Shown piece after piece: positions 18,552 through 27,184 of a stretch of DNA of 51,309 bases; the stretch's first letter is position 1, and the number at the start of each line of letters is the position of its first letter. The notes beneath the pieces are model-generated. The model was given only the letters and a program-made list of their open reading frames with translations. It did no database searches and had not been told where the DNA came from. This DNA comes from Pseudomonadota bacterium (GTDB lineage Bacteria > Pseudomonadota > Gammaproteobacteria > Steroidobacterales > SZUA-146): the NCBI GenBank assembly GCA_039028935.1, contig JBCCHD010000025.1, positions 1 to 51,309 on the forward strand, written 5' to 3'. Made by a program: the position numbers and the translations under genes.

Positions 18552-20231
18552 CTACTGCTTAATCTTGGCGAGCTCTTCGTCGCGTAGCTCGCGACGTAAA
18601 ATCTTGCCAACATTCGTTTTGGGCAATTCGTCGCGAAGCTCAATAAAGCGCGGGATTTTATACCCCGTCAGATGCTCTTTACAGTGGGACTTAACCTGTT
18701 CGGCCGTGGTGCTGCCGTCGGAGCAGACCACGAACAGTTTGACGACTTCGCCCGATTTGTCATCCGGCACACCAATTGCCGCGGCTTCGGATACTCCCGG
18801 ATGCATCACCGCCACATCCTCTAACTCGTTCGGGTAGACATTAAAGCCAGAGACCAAAATCATGTCCTTCTTGCGATCCGTTATGTAGGTGTAACCGCGC
18901 TCGTCCATGCGACCCATATCCCCTGTCCGCAGTGCGCCATCCTCAGTAAACACTTCTCGAGTCGCCTCTTCTCGCTGCCAATAACCCTGCATGACCTGGG
19001 GTCCGCTGATACAGATTTCGCCGACCTCTCCTTGCGGCAGCTCGTTGCCATCGTCGTCACGAACAGTCACGACGGTCGACGAAATGGGTAACCCAATCGA
19101 GCCATTGTAGGCTGTCGAACTCATCGGGTTGATGCACGCAGCCGGCGATGTTTCGGTCAAGCCGTAAGCTTCCACCAGTGCTTTACCGGTTACCGCCTGC
19201 CACTTTTCAGCCACCGCTCGCTGCACGGCCATGCCGCCGCCCAGGGTGAGTCGAAGTGAAGAAAAATCAAGCTGATCAAATCCGGGGGTGTGTAACAAGG
19301 CGTTGAACAATGTGTTGACGCCGGTAATGGCGGTGAACTGATGCTTACCCAGTTCTTTGACAAACCCCGGAAAATCGCGTGGGTTAGTAATCAGAATATT
19401 TTCACCACCAAACTTCATGAAAGTCAGACAGTTCGCGGTAAGCGAAAAGATATGATAAAGCGGCAGCGCCGTAATGATGATTTCCTCACCCTCGCGCGTT
19501 TCGTTCACCATCCAAGCGCCTGACTGAAGTAGATTTGCGACCAGATTGCCGTGACTGAGCATCGCCCCTTTGGCCACGCCCGTGGTACCGCCGGTGTACT
19601 GCAAGAACGCGAGATCATCGTGCGTAAGCGGGGGTGTTTGCAGGACACCGGCATCGGTGTTCAGCACCGCATTAAACGAGATCGCACCCGGTAGTGAGAA
19701 CGCGGGCACCATCTTTTTGACGCGCTTTACCACAAAATTGGTGACGGCGGATTTTGGAAAGTTAAGCATGTCGCCAATTTGCGTCGTGATGATGTTCTCC
19801 ACCGGCACATCATCGATGACCGATTGGAGCGTTGTCGCAAAATTCTCCAGAATGACAATGGTACTCACGCCCGCATCGGACAGCTGATGCTGAAGTTCGC
19901 GCGGGGTGTACAACGGATTGACGTTCACGACGACACAGCCCGCGCGCAAAATACCCAAAATAGCGATGGGATACTGCAACAGATTGGGCATCATCACCGC
20001 GACGCGATCGCCTTTTTTAAGGCCCAGTTGATGTTGCAAATACGCACCAAAGCGCTGACTCAACCGATCGATGTCCGCATAGGTGAGGCTCTTACCCATG
20101 TTGGTGAAAGCAGGATTGGCAGCAAACTGTTTGCAGCTTGTTTCGATGATCGCGCACAGTGATTCATACGCATCCAAATCGATTTCGTGTACGACGTTAG
20201 CGTCGTAGCTATTAAGCCATGCTTTCTCCAC
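18552..20231 (-). CDS. fadD: Long-chain fatty acid–CoA ligase
   Basis: A 559-residue ANL-superfamily enzyme that adenylates fatty acids and transfers them to CoA, priming them for beta-oxidation or lipid synthesis. Motifs: the ATP P-loop YTGGTTGVAKGAMLSH, VEAYGLTETSPA, the hinge region YTYITDRKKDMILVSGFNVYP, and the C-terminal catalytic Lys in LPKTNVGKILRREL. Length matches gammaproteobacterial FadD (about 560). GGAGAAAG precedes the ATG. It lies only 15 bases after the oxyR stop on the same strand, an unusual partner for oxyR, and a fadE gene lies 27 kb away in the window. Confidence 0.95.
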   Translation of the reverse strand: MEKAWLNSYDANVVHEIDLDAYESLCAIIETSCKQFAANPAFTNMGKSLTYADIDRLSQRFGAYLQHQLGLKKGDRVAVMMPNLLQYPIAILGILRAGCVVVNVNPLYTPRELQHQLSDAGVSTIVILENFATTLQSVIDDVPVENIITTQIGDMLNFPKSAVTNFVVKRVKKMVPAFSLPGAISFNAVLNTDAGVLQTPPLTHDDLAFLQYTGGTTGVAKGAMLSHGNLVANLLQSGAWMVNETREGEEIIITALPLYHIFSLTANCLTFMKFGGENILITNPRDFPGFVKELGKHQFTAITGVNTLFNALLHTPGFDQLDFSSLRLTLGGGMAVQRAVAEKWQAVTGKALVEAYGLTETSPAACINPMSSTAYNGSIGLPISSTVVTVRDDDGNELPQGEVGEICISGPQVMQGYWQREEATREVFTEDGALRTGDMGRMDERGYTYITDRKKDMILVSGFNVYPNELEDVAVMHPGVSEAAAIGVPDDKSGEVVKLFVVCSDGSTTAEQVKSHCKEHLTGYKIPRFIELRDELPKTNVGKILRRELRDEELAKIKQ

Positions 20232-20246
20232 GTATTTCCCCCTTTA

Positions 20247-21155
20247 TTAGAGTAGCGATTTCATCAGCGACGTAATTGTGACACACACTTGTTCAATGGC
20301 ATGAGATTTTGCGCTCGACAGCCGCCATACCGCCCCAATTTCGCGAAAGGGCACCGGCTCTTTAAACGGTCGAATCGTCAAGGCCTCGGCCTGAACGGTA
20401 GCGGGCGCCCCATGCACTGCGAGCTGAGGCAACAGCGTAACGCCAAGACCGGCCGCGACCATTTGCCGCAGCGTCTCAAGACTGGTCGCAGTAAATTCCT
20501 GACTGCCTGGCTCTGCCAGACCACACACGCTCAGCGCCTGGTCGCGCAGGCAATGTCCGTCCTGAAGCAACAGCAACGCGTCGGGACTCAATTCGTCGGT
20601 GGTTACCGTATCGTTCGACGACAGTGCGTGTCCGGGCGGAAGCGCAGCGACAAACGGCTCGTTAAACAACGCTCGAGCTTGCAGCAACCCTTCAGATTCG
20701 GAGCCATGCGGTAATGCCATTACGCCGACATCCAACGATCCTTCGTTGAGACGCTCGATGAGCTGATGGGTTTGGTATTCACTTAAGTGCCAGCGAATCG
20801 CTGGAAACGCCGCGTGTAGGCCAGGCATGATGTGCGGCATGAGATACGGCCCTAACGTATGGATAAAGCCCATCGACACGGTGCCGGATAACGGATCGTG
20901 TGTGCGCTTGGCCACCTCTTTGATCTGATCGGCCTCACGCACAATCAATCGCGCGCGCGCCACCACGTCTTTGCCAATATCGGTGAGTAAAAATCGTCCG
21001 GGTCCACGCTCGATGAGCACACTGCCAAGCTCTTCTTCCAATTTGCGGATTTGTGCGCTCAGAGTGGGTTGGCTTACAAAACATGCCTGAGCGGCCCGTC
21101 CAAAATGCTGCTCATCTGCGAGGGCGACCAGATAGCGAAGCGTGCGAAGGTTCAT
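20247..21155 (-). CDS. oxyR: Hydrogen peroxide-sensing LysR-type regulator OxyR
   Basis: A 302-residue LysR-family activator. The N-terminal winged helix-turn-helix (FGRAAQACFVSQPTLSAQIRKLEEELG) is followed by the regulatory domain. It carries both redox cysteines in the OxyR-specific sequence GHCLRDQALSVC (C202 and C211), equivalent to E. coli C199 and C208, so peroxide sensing by disulfide formation should be conserved. Other LysR regulators lack this pair. A consensus OxyR binding unit lies just upstream of its start. Its stop is 15 bases before fadD, and fadD is followed by the FFLEELY gene. Confidence 0.95.
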   Translation of the reverse strand: MNLRTLRYLVALADEQHFGRAAQACFVSQPTLSAQIRKLEEELGSVLIERGPGRFLLTDIGKDVVARARLIVREADQIKEVAKRTHDPLSGTVSMGFIHTLGPYLMPHIMPGLHAAFPAIRWHLSEYQTHQLIERLNEGSLDVGVMALPHGSESEGLLQARALFNEPFVAALPPGHALSSNDTVTTDELSPDALLLLQDGHCLRDQALSVCGLAEPGSQEFTATSLETLRQMVAAGLGVTLLPQLAVHGAPATVQAEALTIRPFKEPVPFREIGAVWRLSSAKSHAIEQVCVTITSLMKSLL

Positions 21156-21166
21156 ACGGCCAATGT

Positions 21167-21181
21167 ATAGATTTCAGCTAT
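21167..21181 (-). promoter_or_regulatory. Consensus OxyR binding unit
   Basis: ATAG-ATTTCAG-CTAT fits ATAGnTnnnAnCTAT at every specified position. It begins 11 bases upstream of the oxyR ATG. TATAGATTTC occurs twice here (21166–21175 and 21179–21188), forming a 13-base-spaced direct repeat. A second full unit at the classical 7-base spacing is not seen. Autoregulation of oxyR is the natural reading. Confidence 0.65.
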
Positions 21182-21224
21182 AGATTTCCATTGCATGCGC
21201 AGGTAATGACTATTAGCGTTCAGA

Positions 21225-22187
21225 CTAGACCACGCGGTTGAGCCGGCCGCCGAGCTTGAACGATTCGACATTTTCGCTCACTCGATTCAAGGCCGTTTGG
21301 CGCGCTTGTACCGAGGCCCAGGCAACGTGGGGGGTGATGATAAGCCGAGGCGCGTGGGTTTCGAGCAGCGGGTCACCTTGCATTGGAGGCTCCTCTTCGA
21401 GCACGTCGATGCCAGCACCACCGATGACATGCTGATCGAGGGCTTCAACCAGAGCATGACTGTCCACCAAGCCACCTCGTGCCGTGTTGATAAGCAGGGC
21501 ATCGGATTTCATCATGCGGAGCGATTCGCGATTGATCATCTTGGCCGTATCGGCGGTAAGGGGACAATGTAAACTCACGACGTCGCTGACCTGCAAAAGC
21601 TCATCGAGCGGCACCACGAACAGATGCTCATCCTCTGGCTGCTGGCCGTCCCGCGTTGTCGCGACAATCTGCATCCCAAACGCCCGCCCGATGCGAGCCA
21701 CGGCGCGACCAAGCACGCCGTATCCCACGATACCGAGCACCTTGTTTTCGAGTTCTCCAATGCGGTAGTCGAGCATGCAAAACTGCGGGCTTAGTCGCCA
21801 CGCACCGGCGCGCAGTAGTTCTCCATAGCCTTTGAGCTGCTGAGTGAGCCCGAGAATCATCGCAAAGACGTGCTGCGCAACGGAGTTGGTGCAGTAGTCT
21901 CGAATATTGCAAACCGCGACGTGCCGCGCACGCGCGGTGTCCAAATCAACATTATCCGTGCCCGTGGCAATCAGGCAGATAAGTTTGAGCGCTGGGGCGG
22001 CCTCAAGCGAGGATGCGTCCAGCGTCACCTTATTCGTAATCACGATCTCAGCATCGCGCAGACGCTCCGCCAGCTCATGCCGGGTACAGGTGCAGTAGTA
22101 GGTGATATCCGGCGCCGCGTGCTCGAGCGCAGTAAAATCCAAATCGCCAGCATCAACCGTGAGACGGTCGAGAAATACAGTGCGCAT
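21225..22187 (-). CDS. D-2-hydroxyacid dehydrogenase (glycerate dehydrogenase-like)
   Basis: A 320-residue NAD-dependent oxidoreductase reducing a 2-oxoacid to a D-2-hydroxyacid, with HprA/hydroxypyruvate reductase as the nearest recognised type. Rossmann motif VLGIVGYGVLGRAVARIG, catalytic Arg in INTARGGLVD, Glu in GIDVLEEEP and His in ITPHVAWAS are all in place. ATG 22187 with GGTTGGGGC upstream is chosen; a longer reading to 22487 has no family support and enters the divergent promoter region. It lies upstream of oxyR on the same strand with a 69-base gap. Substrate cannot be fixed from sequence. Confidence 0.9.
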   Translation of the reverse strand: MRTVFLDRLTVDAGDLDFTALEHAAPDITYYCTCTRHELAERLRDAEIVITNKVTLDASSLEAAPALKLICLIATGTDNVDLDTARARHVAVCNIRDYCTNSVAQHVFAMILGLTQQLKGYGELLRAGAWRLSPQFCMLDYRIGELENKVLGIVGYGVLGRAVARIGRAFGMQIVATTRDGQQPEDEHLFVVPLDELLQVSDVVSLHCPLTADTAKMINRESLRMMKSDALLINTARGGLVDSHALVEALDQHVIGGAGIDVLEEEPPMQGDPLLETHAPRLIITPHVAWASVQARQTALNRVSENVESFKLGGRLNRVV

Positions 22188-22350
22188 AATGCCCCAACCC
22201 ACCAATGGAAGGCGTATAGTGTAACGCTGTAGTGATGACCAACCAATGTTCAGGCGTTCATGGCCGACGGCACTCGCCGGTCGGCGCGCGCGTTGTTGCC
22301 CATGTGCCACCCATCCAAATGGGTGTCTACCCCACGCGCACTGATAGATT

Positions 22351-22812
22351 ATGGAAAAACGATCGAAATTTTGGGAACTGCCACTTGCGCAACTCAACCC
22401 GGTTGAGTGGGAGGCTTTGTGTGACAACTGCGCACGCTGTTGCCTGCATAAATTTGAAGACGAGGACACCGGTGAGGTGCGCATCACCGACGTGGTCTGT
22501 GCGCTACTCGATCAACAGGACTGCCGCTGCACAGATTATGTCAATCGCAAACAACGCGTACCTGGCTGCCTGTCCCTCTCGATCGACCAGCCCAAAACAT
22601 TTCGGTGGCTACCCGACACCTGCGCCTATCGACTGCGATTCGAAAACAAGCCGCTCTATGACTGGCATCCATTGTTGTCAGGCGACCCACGCTCAACGGA
22701 TGAGGCGGGCATCAGCGTTGCCAATCGTTGCGTAGTGGAAACGTACATCCATCCCGACGACATTGAACATCGTCATGCCAGTTGGATAACGTGCTCGCCG
22801 CATGTGAAATGA
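22351..22812 (+). CDS. YcgN family cysteine-cluster protein (UPF0260)
   Basis: A 153-residue protein with a family-specific set of cysteines: LCDNCARCCLHKFED (about 24–38), TDVVCALLD, DCRCTDYVNR, VPGCLSL, DTCAYR, NRCVVE and TCSPH. The CxxCxxCC-type arrangement suggests metal or iron-sulfur binding. Function of the family is not established. It is divergent from the hydroxyacid dehydrogenase; 22188–22350 must hold both promoters, but I could not identify convincing elements. Confidence 0.9.
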   Translation: MEKRSKFWELPLAQLNPVEWEALCDNCARCCLHKFEDEDTGEVRITDVVCALLDQQDCRCTDYVNRKQRVPGCLSLSIDQPKTFRWLPDTCAYRLRFENKPLYDWHPLLSGDPRSTDEAGISVANRCVVETYIHPDDIEHRHASWITCSPHVK

Positions 22813-23015
22813 TTTAAGTCAAACCAAAAAGTATAATAACCCTCTAATTTACATAAACTTTGTCAGGATGCTTTACAGAGTTTAAATCGGTTACACGTTT
22901 GATCCGGATAGGACCGTCTGTAACAGATTATGACAGTTTCAAACCATTCTAAATACGCAATCCTGTCAATCACTTACCAATTTACGTTACGCCAGTTCGG
23001 CGCCCTCGCAAAAAG

Positions 23016-23031
23016 CGGCACGATAGTTGCA
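23016..23031 (+). promoter_or_regulatory. Sigma-54 promoter for the PEP-CTERM pair
   Basis: CGGCACG-ATAG-TTGCA departs from TGGCACG-N4-TTGCA only at the first base, with exact GG-N10-GC spacing. The expected start is near 23042, giving a 57-base leader. PEP-CTERM genes in several proteobacteria are known to be controlled by sigma-54 with the PrsK/PrsR two-component system, so the match is both strong and expected. Upstream, 22860–22980 is AT-rich with palindromic pieces (such as CTGTAACAG at about 22918–22926) where an enhancer-binding protein could sit. Confidence 0.82.
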
Positions 23032-23098
23032 ATCCTTAGGGCCTACTCCGTCCCGCTTTTTGGACTGGGGAATATTAAGGATCATAAGGTTCACTATA

Positions 23099-23641
23099 AT
23101 GACTATTACAAAAACGATGAAAATGATTGTGGCTGCCGCTCTGCTGGCAGTTGGTTTCAATGCTTCAGCCGGTTTTATCGAAGGTCAAATCACTATGTCA
23201 GGCGACTTCCAGCCTGTGGGTGGTGATGGTATCGCCGACGCAACGGGCATCGACTTTATTGGCGATGACTTCCGCGTCGACGGGGCTACTGACGACTTTG
23301 CCGATGCCGGTATTATGTCAGGTGACATCGGTCAGTACTTCGATTTTAGTTTTGACCCACTTGCCCCTGGCACAACTGTTTGGTCTATCGGCGGTTTCTC
23401 GTTCGCTCTGGACTCAATTAACGTTGTTTTGCAAAACAACTTCTTTATCGTTCTGCAAGGCACTGGTATGCTGAGTGGTAACGGTTTCGAAGATACCGCT
23501 GGCAGCTGGAATCTTACGGGTAACGCAGCAGGCTCTCTGTTCAACTTCTCGTCGGGCACCACCGCCATATCAGAACCAGCAACGTTGGCTCTGGTCGGTC
23601 TCGGGTTCATCGGCCTTGCCGTAGCTCGTCGCCGCAGTTAA
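23099..23641 (+). CDS. PEP-CTERM sorting-domain exoprotein (first of pair)
   Basis: A 180-residue secreted protein: signal peptide (KMIVAAALLAVGFNASA), a Gly/Asp-rich beta-type body, and a C-terminal PEP-CTERM tail with the S-E-P-A-T box, a hydrophobic helix (LALVGLGFIGLAVA) and a basic end (RRRS). The tail targets the protein to an exosortase, which cleaves it during export to the surface or matrix; no exosortase gene is in the window. AAGG lies 9 bases before ATG 23099; longer readings start inside the leader. It shares S-I/L-G-G-F-x-F, Q-N and G-T-G-x-x-S-G-N-G with the next gene, so the two are paralogues. Confidence 0.9.
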   Translation: MTITKTMKMIVAAALLAVGFNASAGFIEGQITMSGDFQPVGGDGIADATGIDFIGDDFRVDGATDDFADAGIMSGDIGQYFDFSFDPLAPGTTVWSIGGFSFALDSINVVLQNNFFIVLQGTGMLSGNGFEDTAGSWNLTGNAAGSLFNFSSGTTAISEPATLALVGLGFIGLAVARRRS

Positions 23642-23692
23642 TCGAACCGTATAACGATACGAATAAACTGCTAGATTTTTTAGGGGAAGTAA

Positions 23693-24235
23693 ATGAGGTC
23701 CATCAACATTAACCAACTGGTTAAAGCCATCGTGGCCAGCGCTATTATGCTGTTTGCGTTTGGTTCATCAGCGGCGCTGATCACCGGTGATGTGACGTTC
23801 TCAGGTGACTGGGCGTCCATCGATTCAACCGACATCACCGAGTCGATTACGTTTCCTGATGGCGATGTTGATGCTGACGGTTCGAGTGGCGATTTCAGCG
23901 GCATCCTTGACGGTGACGCTGGCATCATCTCCGCACTGGATTTCGGTGCGGGTGGACCATCGGCAGGTACATTCCTGAGCCTTGGTGGGTTTGACTTCAC
24001 TCTGACAAGCGTTGAGGCTGTGTTCCAAAACGCGACGATCATTCTGATTGAAGGCACCGGCATTGCCAGCGGCAATGGCTACGATGATACGGCGGTTGAG
24101 TTTTTCTTCTCTGCCAATCAAAGCGGCCATCTCCGCAACTTCTCTGCCGGATTCACCGCTCAACCGGTTCCCGTACCAGGCGCGCTTATTCTGTTTGGTT
24201 CGGCCCTTGCAGCACTCGGTCTGCGTCGCAAATAA
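23693..24235 (+). CDS. PEP-CTERM sorting-domain exoprotein (second of pair)
   Basis: Also 180 residues: signal peptide ending at SSAA, an acidic Gly-rich body with SLGGFDFTLTS and IEGTGIASGNGYDDT, and a C-terminal V-P-V-P-G-A sorting box followed by a hydrophobic helix (LILFGSALAALG) and LRRK. The box is of the VPxPAA/VPLPG variant type, whereas the upstream paralogue carries the SEPAT type. AGGGGAAG precedes the ATG. Only 51 bases separate it from the first gene and no promoter is visible between, so one sigma-54 transcript probably covers both, closed by the terminator at 24258. Confidence 0.88.
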   Translation: MRSININQLVKAIVASAIMLFAFGSSAALITGDVTFSGDWASIDSTDITESITFPDGDVDADGSSGDFSGILDGDAGIISALDFGAGGPSAGTFLSLGGFDFTLTSVEAVFQNATIILIEGTGIASGNGYDDTAVEFFFSANQSGHLRNFSAGFTAQPVPVPGALILFGSALAALGLRRK

Positions 24236-24257
24236 GCGATCAGGCTAACAAAAAAAG

Positions 24258-24284
24258 AAAGCGACCTTCGGGTCGCTTTTTTTT
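24258..24284 (+). terminator. Intrinsic terminator of the PEP-CTERM operon
   Basis: A 9-bp stem (AAAGCGACC at 24258–24266, GGTCGCTTT at 24271–24279) with a TTCG tetraloop and eight Ts, 23 bases after the second PEP-CTERM stop. An A-tract on the left side could let it work also for the minus strand. Confidence 0.93.
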
Positions 24285-24411
24285 GCTTAAACAAATCTAG
24301 ACCGTCATATTGGCCTTGGGCGAATTGGGAAAACGACCGTGTCGTCGTCATCGGCCTTTGATGTCACGGATTGAAAGATGGCTCAATGGTGCGTACTGGG
24401 AATAGCGTGAA

Positions 24412-27123
24412 TCAGCCGGTGTTCTGCAACCCTTGGGCGATGCCATTGACGGTGCTCAGCAACGCTTTGAGTAAATCGCCATCTTCGCGCCCACCTTCGC
24501 GCCAGCGCCTCAGTAGATCAACCTGAATAAAGCTCATCGGATCGACATAAGGATTGCGCAGCATAATGGCGCGCTTGAGCGTGGCGTCGCCCTCTAATAG
24601 CGAGCGGGTGCCTTTCAAACTAAAGACCACTTCACATGTGCGGGCGTACTCTCGCTCAATTTTTTGGAAAATGTAGCCGACGTCATCATCGGCCAGACGC
24701 GCATAGTGACGCGCGATGGACATATCAGTTTTGGCCAACACCATCTCAACATCATCAAGCAGCGTTTGTAGAAACACGGATGCTTCCACCATCTCTCGCA
24801 CACGTGCCTCGCCATAGGTATCAATCGCGTACTGAAAGCCCGTGCCCACACCGTACCAACCGGTGATGATCTGTCGGCTTTGGGTCCATGAGAATACCCA
24901 GGGGATCGCACGCAGGTCTTTCACGCCTGCTCCTTGACGCCGTGAGGCCGGACGGGAACCGATGCGCATTTTCTCGATCACATCGATGGGTGTCGATGCG
25001 CGAAAGTACCGCGTGAAATTCTCATCGTCGTACACCAAATCGCGATACGCCCGACGGCTCGTCGCCGCAATTTCATCCATTATGGCAAACCACTCGGCAG
25101 GAAATGCGCTCGTACCTTGACCTAACGTGGCCAGCATCACCGCCGACGTCGATTGCTCAAGCGTGCGCATCGCAATACCGCGCAGGCCATATTTGGCATT
25201 GATTATTTCGCCTTGTTCGGTGACCCGTAGACGCCCCTGCACCGATCCATGCGGTGCGGCCAGAATGCCCTGATGAAATTTACCGCCGCCTCGACTGATA
25301 CTGCCGCCTCGGCCGTGGAAAAACACCACTTTGGTATCGTGCTCAGCGAGCACATTCACCAACGCACGTTGACCCTGCTGTAGCGCCCAGCGCGCGGCAA
25401 CCAAGCCGCCGTCCTTATTGGAGTCCGAGTAGCCGATCATAATCATCTGTCGGCGATCGCGAGAATCGAGATGTGGTGAATACACCGCATGCGACAGCAA
25501 ACGCCGCATCACTTCCGGACCGGCTTGAAGATCGTCTACCGTTTCAAACAGTGGCGCAATGTCCAAGTCGATGACCCCATCTTCTTGTCGAAATCCTGCC
25601 CACTGCGCCAAGAGCAACACAGACAACACATCATCGGCATCCTGCGCCATGCTGATTACACACGGCCCAATTGCCTTACGACCGTACCGCGCACGGCAAC
25701 GCAAAATCGTTGTGAATACGTCCAGACTGTCGCTCAACGCTGAATTTTCCACATCCTCCGCTGGCGCCCGCTGATCAAGCGCCGCGCTGATCAGTTCCAC
25801 GCGTTCAGCGGCGGGTTTTTCCAGCCAGTCGGCGTGACCCAGACCAGCGCCAACCGCTTCGCGATATACGATCGAATCCTGGCGTACATCGAGTGTCGCC
25901 AAATGAAAACCGAATGTGCGAATCTTCCCCAGCAGACGATTGACTAAGAATAGGCCCGCGTGCTCGCCTTTGTTCAAGGCAAGACTGTCAGCGATAAGCT
26001 GAATGTCGCTTTGAAATTCGTTTGGGCCTGAGTAGCCTGCCTTATGATCATCCAGGGTGGCCTGTAAGCGGCCAGCGATAAGTCGTAAAAACCGACGATA
26101 GAACATGGTCTCGTGACGTGGATGTACCTTACTGAGCCGATCGCCTAGCAGTTCGCGATAAAACAAAATGCGCTCAACAATATCGGCATCAATAGGTATT
26201 CGACTGGCAGACTGGCTGAGGCGCCAGGATAGCTCCATGACCTCGTCGTAGTAGCGATGAATGATCGCTTTTCGATGCCGCTCTAGCGACTCTTCGATTG
26301 TGCGTGCCGTGACATTCGGGTTGCCGTCCATATCACCCCCCACCCACGAGCTGAAGCGCAAAATGGAGAACGACTCGAGCGGCTGGGCATCGGGATACAC
26401 TTCGTGAAACGCTCGACTCAAGCTCTCGTAATACGGCGACACCACGCGATACAGAATCTGTGTGAGGAAAAACAACACGTTGTCGCGCTCATCAGCAACC
26501 GTAATGCGGTCGCTGGGGTGCTCTTCGGTTTGCCACGCAACGGTAATCTCACTTTGAATCTGTGACATTACCGCGCGACGCTCCGGAATGGTCAACGTCG
26601 GGTCCAATTTGCGGATGAGCTGGCGCGCAATGTGCTGTTGCTTTTCGAGCAAAGACCGTCGTGTCGCCTCGGTTGGATGCGCGGTGAACACAGGTTCAAT
26701 AATCAAATCGGCTAGATGCTCGTGTAACTCATCCGCGCTCACTCCCTGACGCTTCAGTTCGCGCATGGCCCACTCGATGCTTTCACTTTGAGGCGCCTGC
26801 ACGGAACGCATGTACTCGCGGCGACGGCGAATACGATGAATACGCTCGGCCATATTCACAATCTGAAAATACGACGAAAAGCTGCGGACCAACTTCGCCG
26901 CGTCCTTCGAGTCTAAACCGTCGATAACCGCCGCTAATGGTTGCTCATCGCGGTCGTCGATCTGCCGACCCTTGATCGCGGCTTTTCGCGCATCCTCAAC
27001 CAACTCGAAAAACTCGTCACCACACTGCTCTCGGAGTACGCGACCAACCAATCCACCCAGCTCACTCACATCGTCTTTGAGCGGCTTGTCCTTGGATGGA
27101 AATTGTATTGAACGACCGGTCAT
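24412..27123 (-). CDS. ppc: Phosphoenolpyruvate carboxylase
   Basis: A 903-residue cytosolic enzyme that carboxylates phosphoenolpyruvate to oxaloacetate, replenishing the TCA cycle. Catalytic signatures are intact: VFTAHPTEATRRSLL (His), GYSDSNKDGG, FFHGRGGSISRGGG and the C-terminal MLRNPYVDPMSFIQVDLL ending in N-T-G. Length is typical for the proteobacterial homotetramer (about 880–920). GGGAGAG lies upstream of the ATG. It is 61 bases downstream of yajQ and may be read through from it. Confidence 0.97.
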   Translation of the reverse strand: MTGRSIQFPSKDKPLKDDVSELGGLVGRVLREQCGDEFFELVEDARKAAIKGRQIDDRDEQPLAAVIDGLDSKDAAKLVRSFSSYFQIVNMAERIHRIRRRREYMRSVQAPQSESIEWAMRELKRQGVSADELHEHLADLIIEPVFTAHPTEATRRSLLEKQQHIARQLIRKLDPTLTIPERRAVMSQIQSEITVAWQTEEHPSDRITVADERDNVLFFLTQILYRVVSPYYESLSRAFHEVYPDAQPLESFSILRFSSWVGGDMDGNPNVTARTIEESLERHRKAIIHRYYDEVMELSWRLSQSASRIPIDADIVERILFYRELLGDRLSKVHPRHETMFYRRFLRLIAGRLQATLDDHKAGYSGPNEFQSDIQLIADSLALNKGEHAGLFLVNRLLGKIRTFGFHLATLDVRQDSIVYREAVGAGLGHADWLEKPAAERVELISAALDQRAPAEDVENSALSDSLDVFTTILRCRARYGRKAIGPCVISMAQDADDVLSVLLLAQWAGFRQEDGVIDLDIAPLFETVDDLQAGPEVMRRLLSHAVYSPHLDSRDRRQMIMIGYSDSNKDGGLVAARWALQQGQRALVNVLAEHDTKVVFFHGRGGSISRGGGKFHQGILAAPHGSVQGRLRVTEQGEIINAKYGLRGIAMRTLEQSTSAVMLATLGQGTSAFPAEWFAIMDEIAATSRRAYRDLVYDDENFTRYFRASTPIDVIEKMRIGSRPASRRQGAGVKDLRAIPWVFSWTQSRQIITGWYGVGTGFQYAIDTYGEARVREMVEASVFLQTLLDDVEMVLAKTDMSIARHYARLADDDVGYIFQKIEREYARTCEVVFSLKGTRSLLEGDATLKRAIMLRNPYVDPMSFIQVDLLRRWREGGREDGDLLKALLSTVNGIAQGLQNTG

Positions 27124-27184
27124 GCGCTCTCCCTCGGTGGCGGTGCGTTAAGGCGCCACTCTCTGTGTATTGCTTAGCTAAAAA

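Noticed and set aside
22188-22487. 100-residue N-terminal extension of the hydroxyacid dehydrogenase
   Set aside because: Low-quality Ser/Arg-rich sequence running into the divergent ycgN gene; ATG 22187 has a good ribosome site and gives family length.
22232-22735. 167-codon plus-strand frame overlapping ycgN
   Set aside because: Overlaps most of the well-supported YcgN protein in another frame and has no family features.
23642-23692. A second sigma-54 promoter between the PEP-CTERM genes
   Set aside because: No GG-N10-GC element is present in the 51-base gap; co-transcription is simpler.
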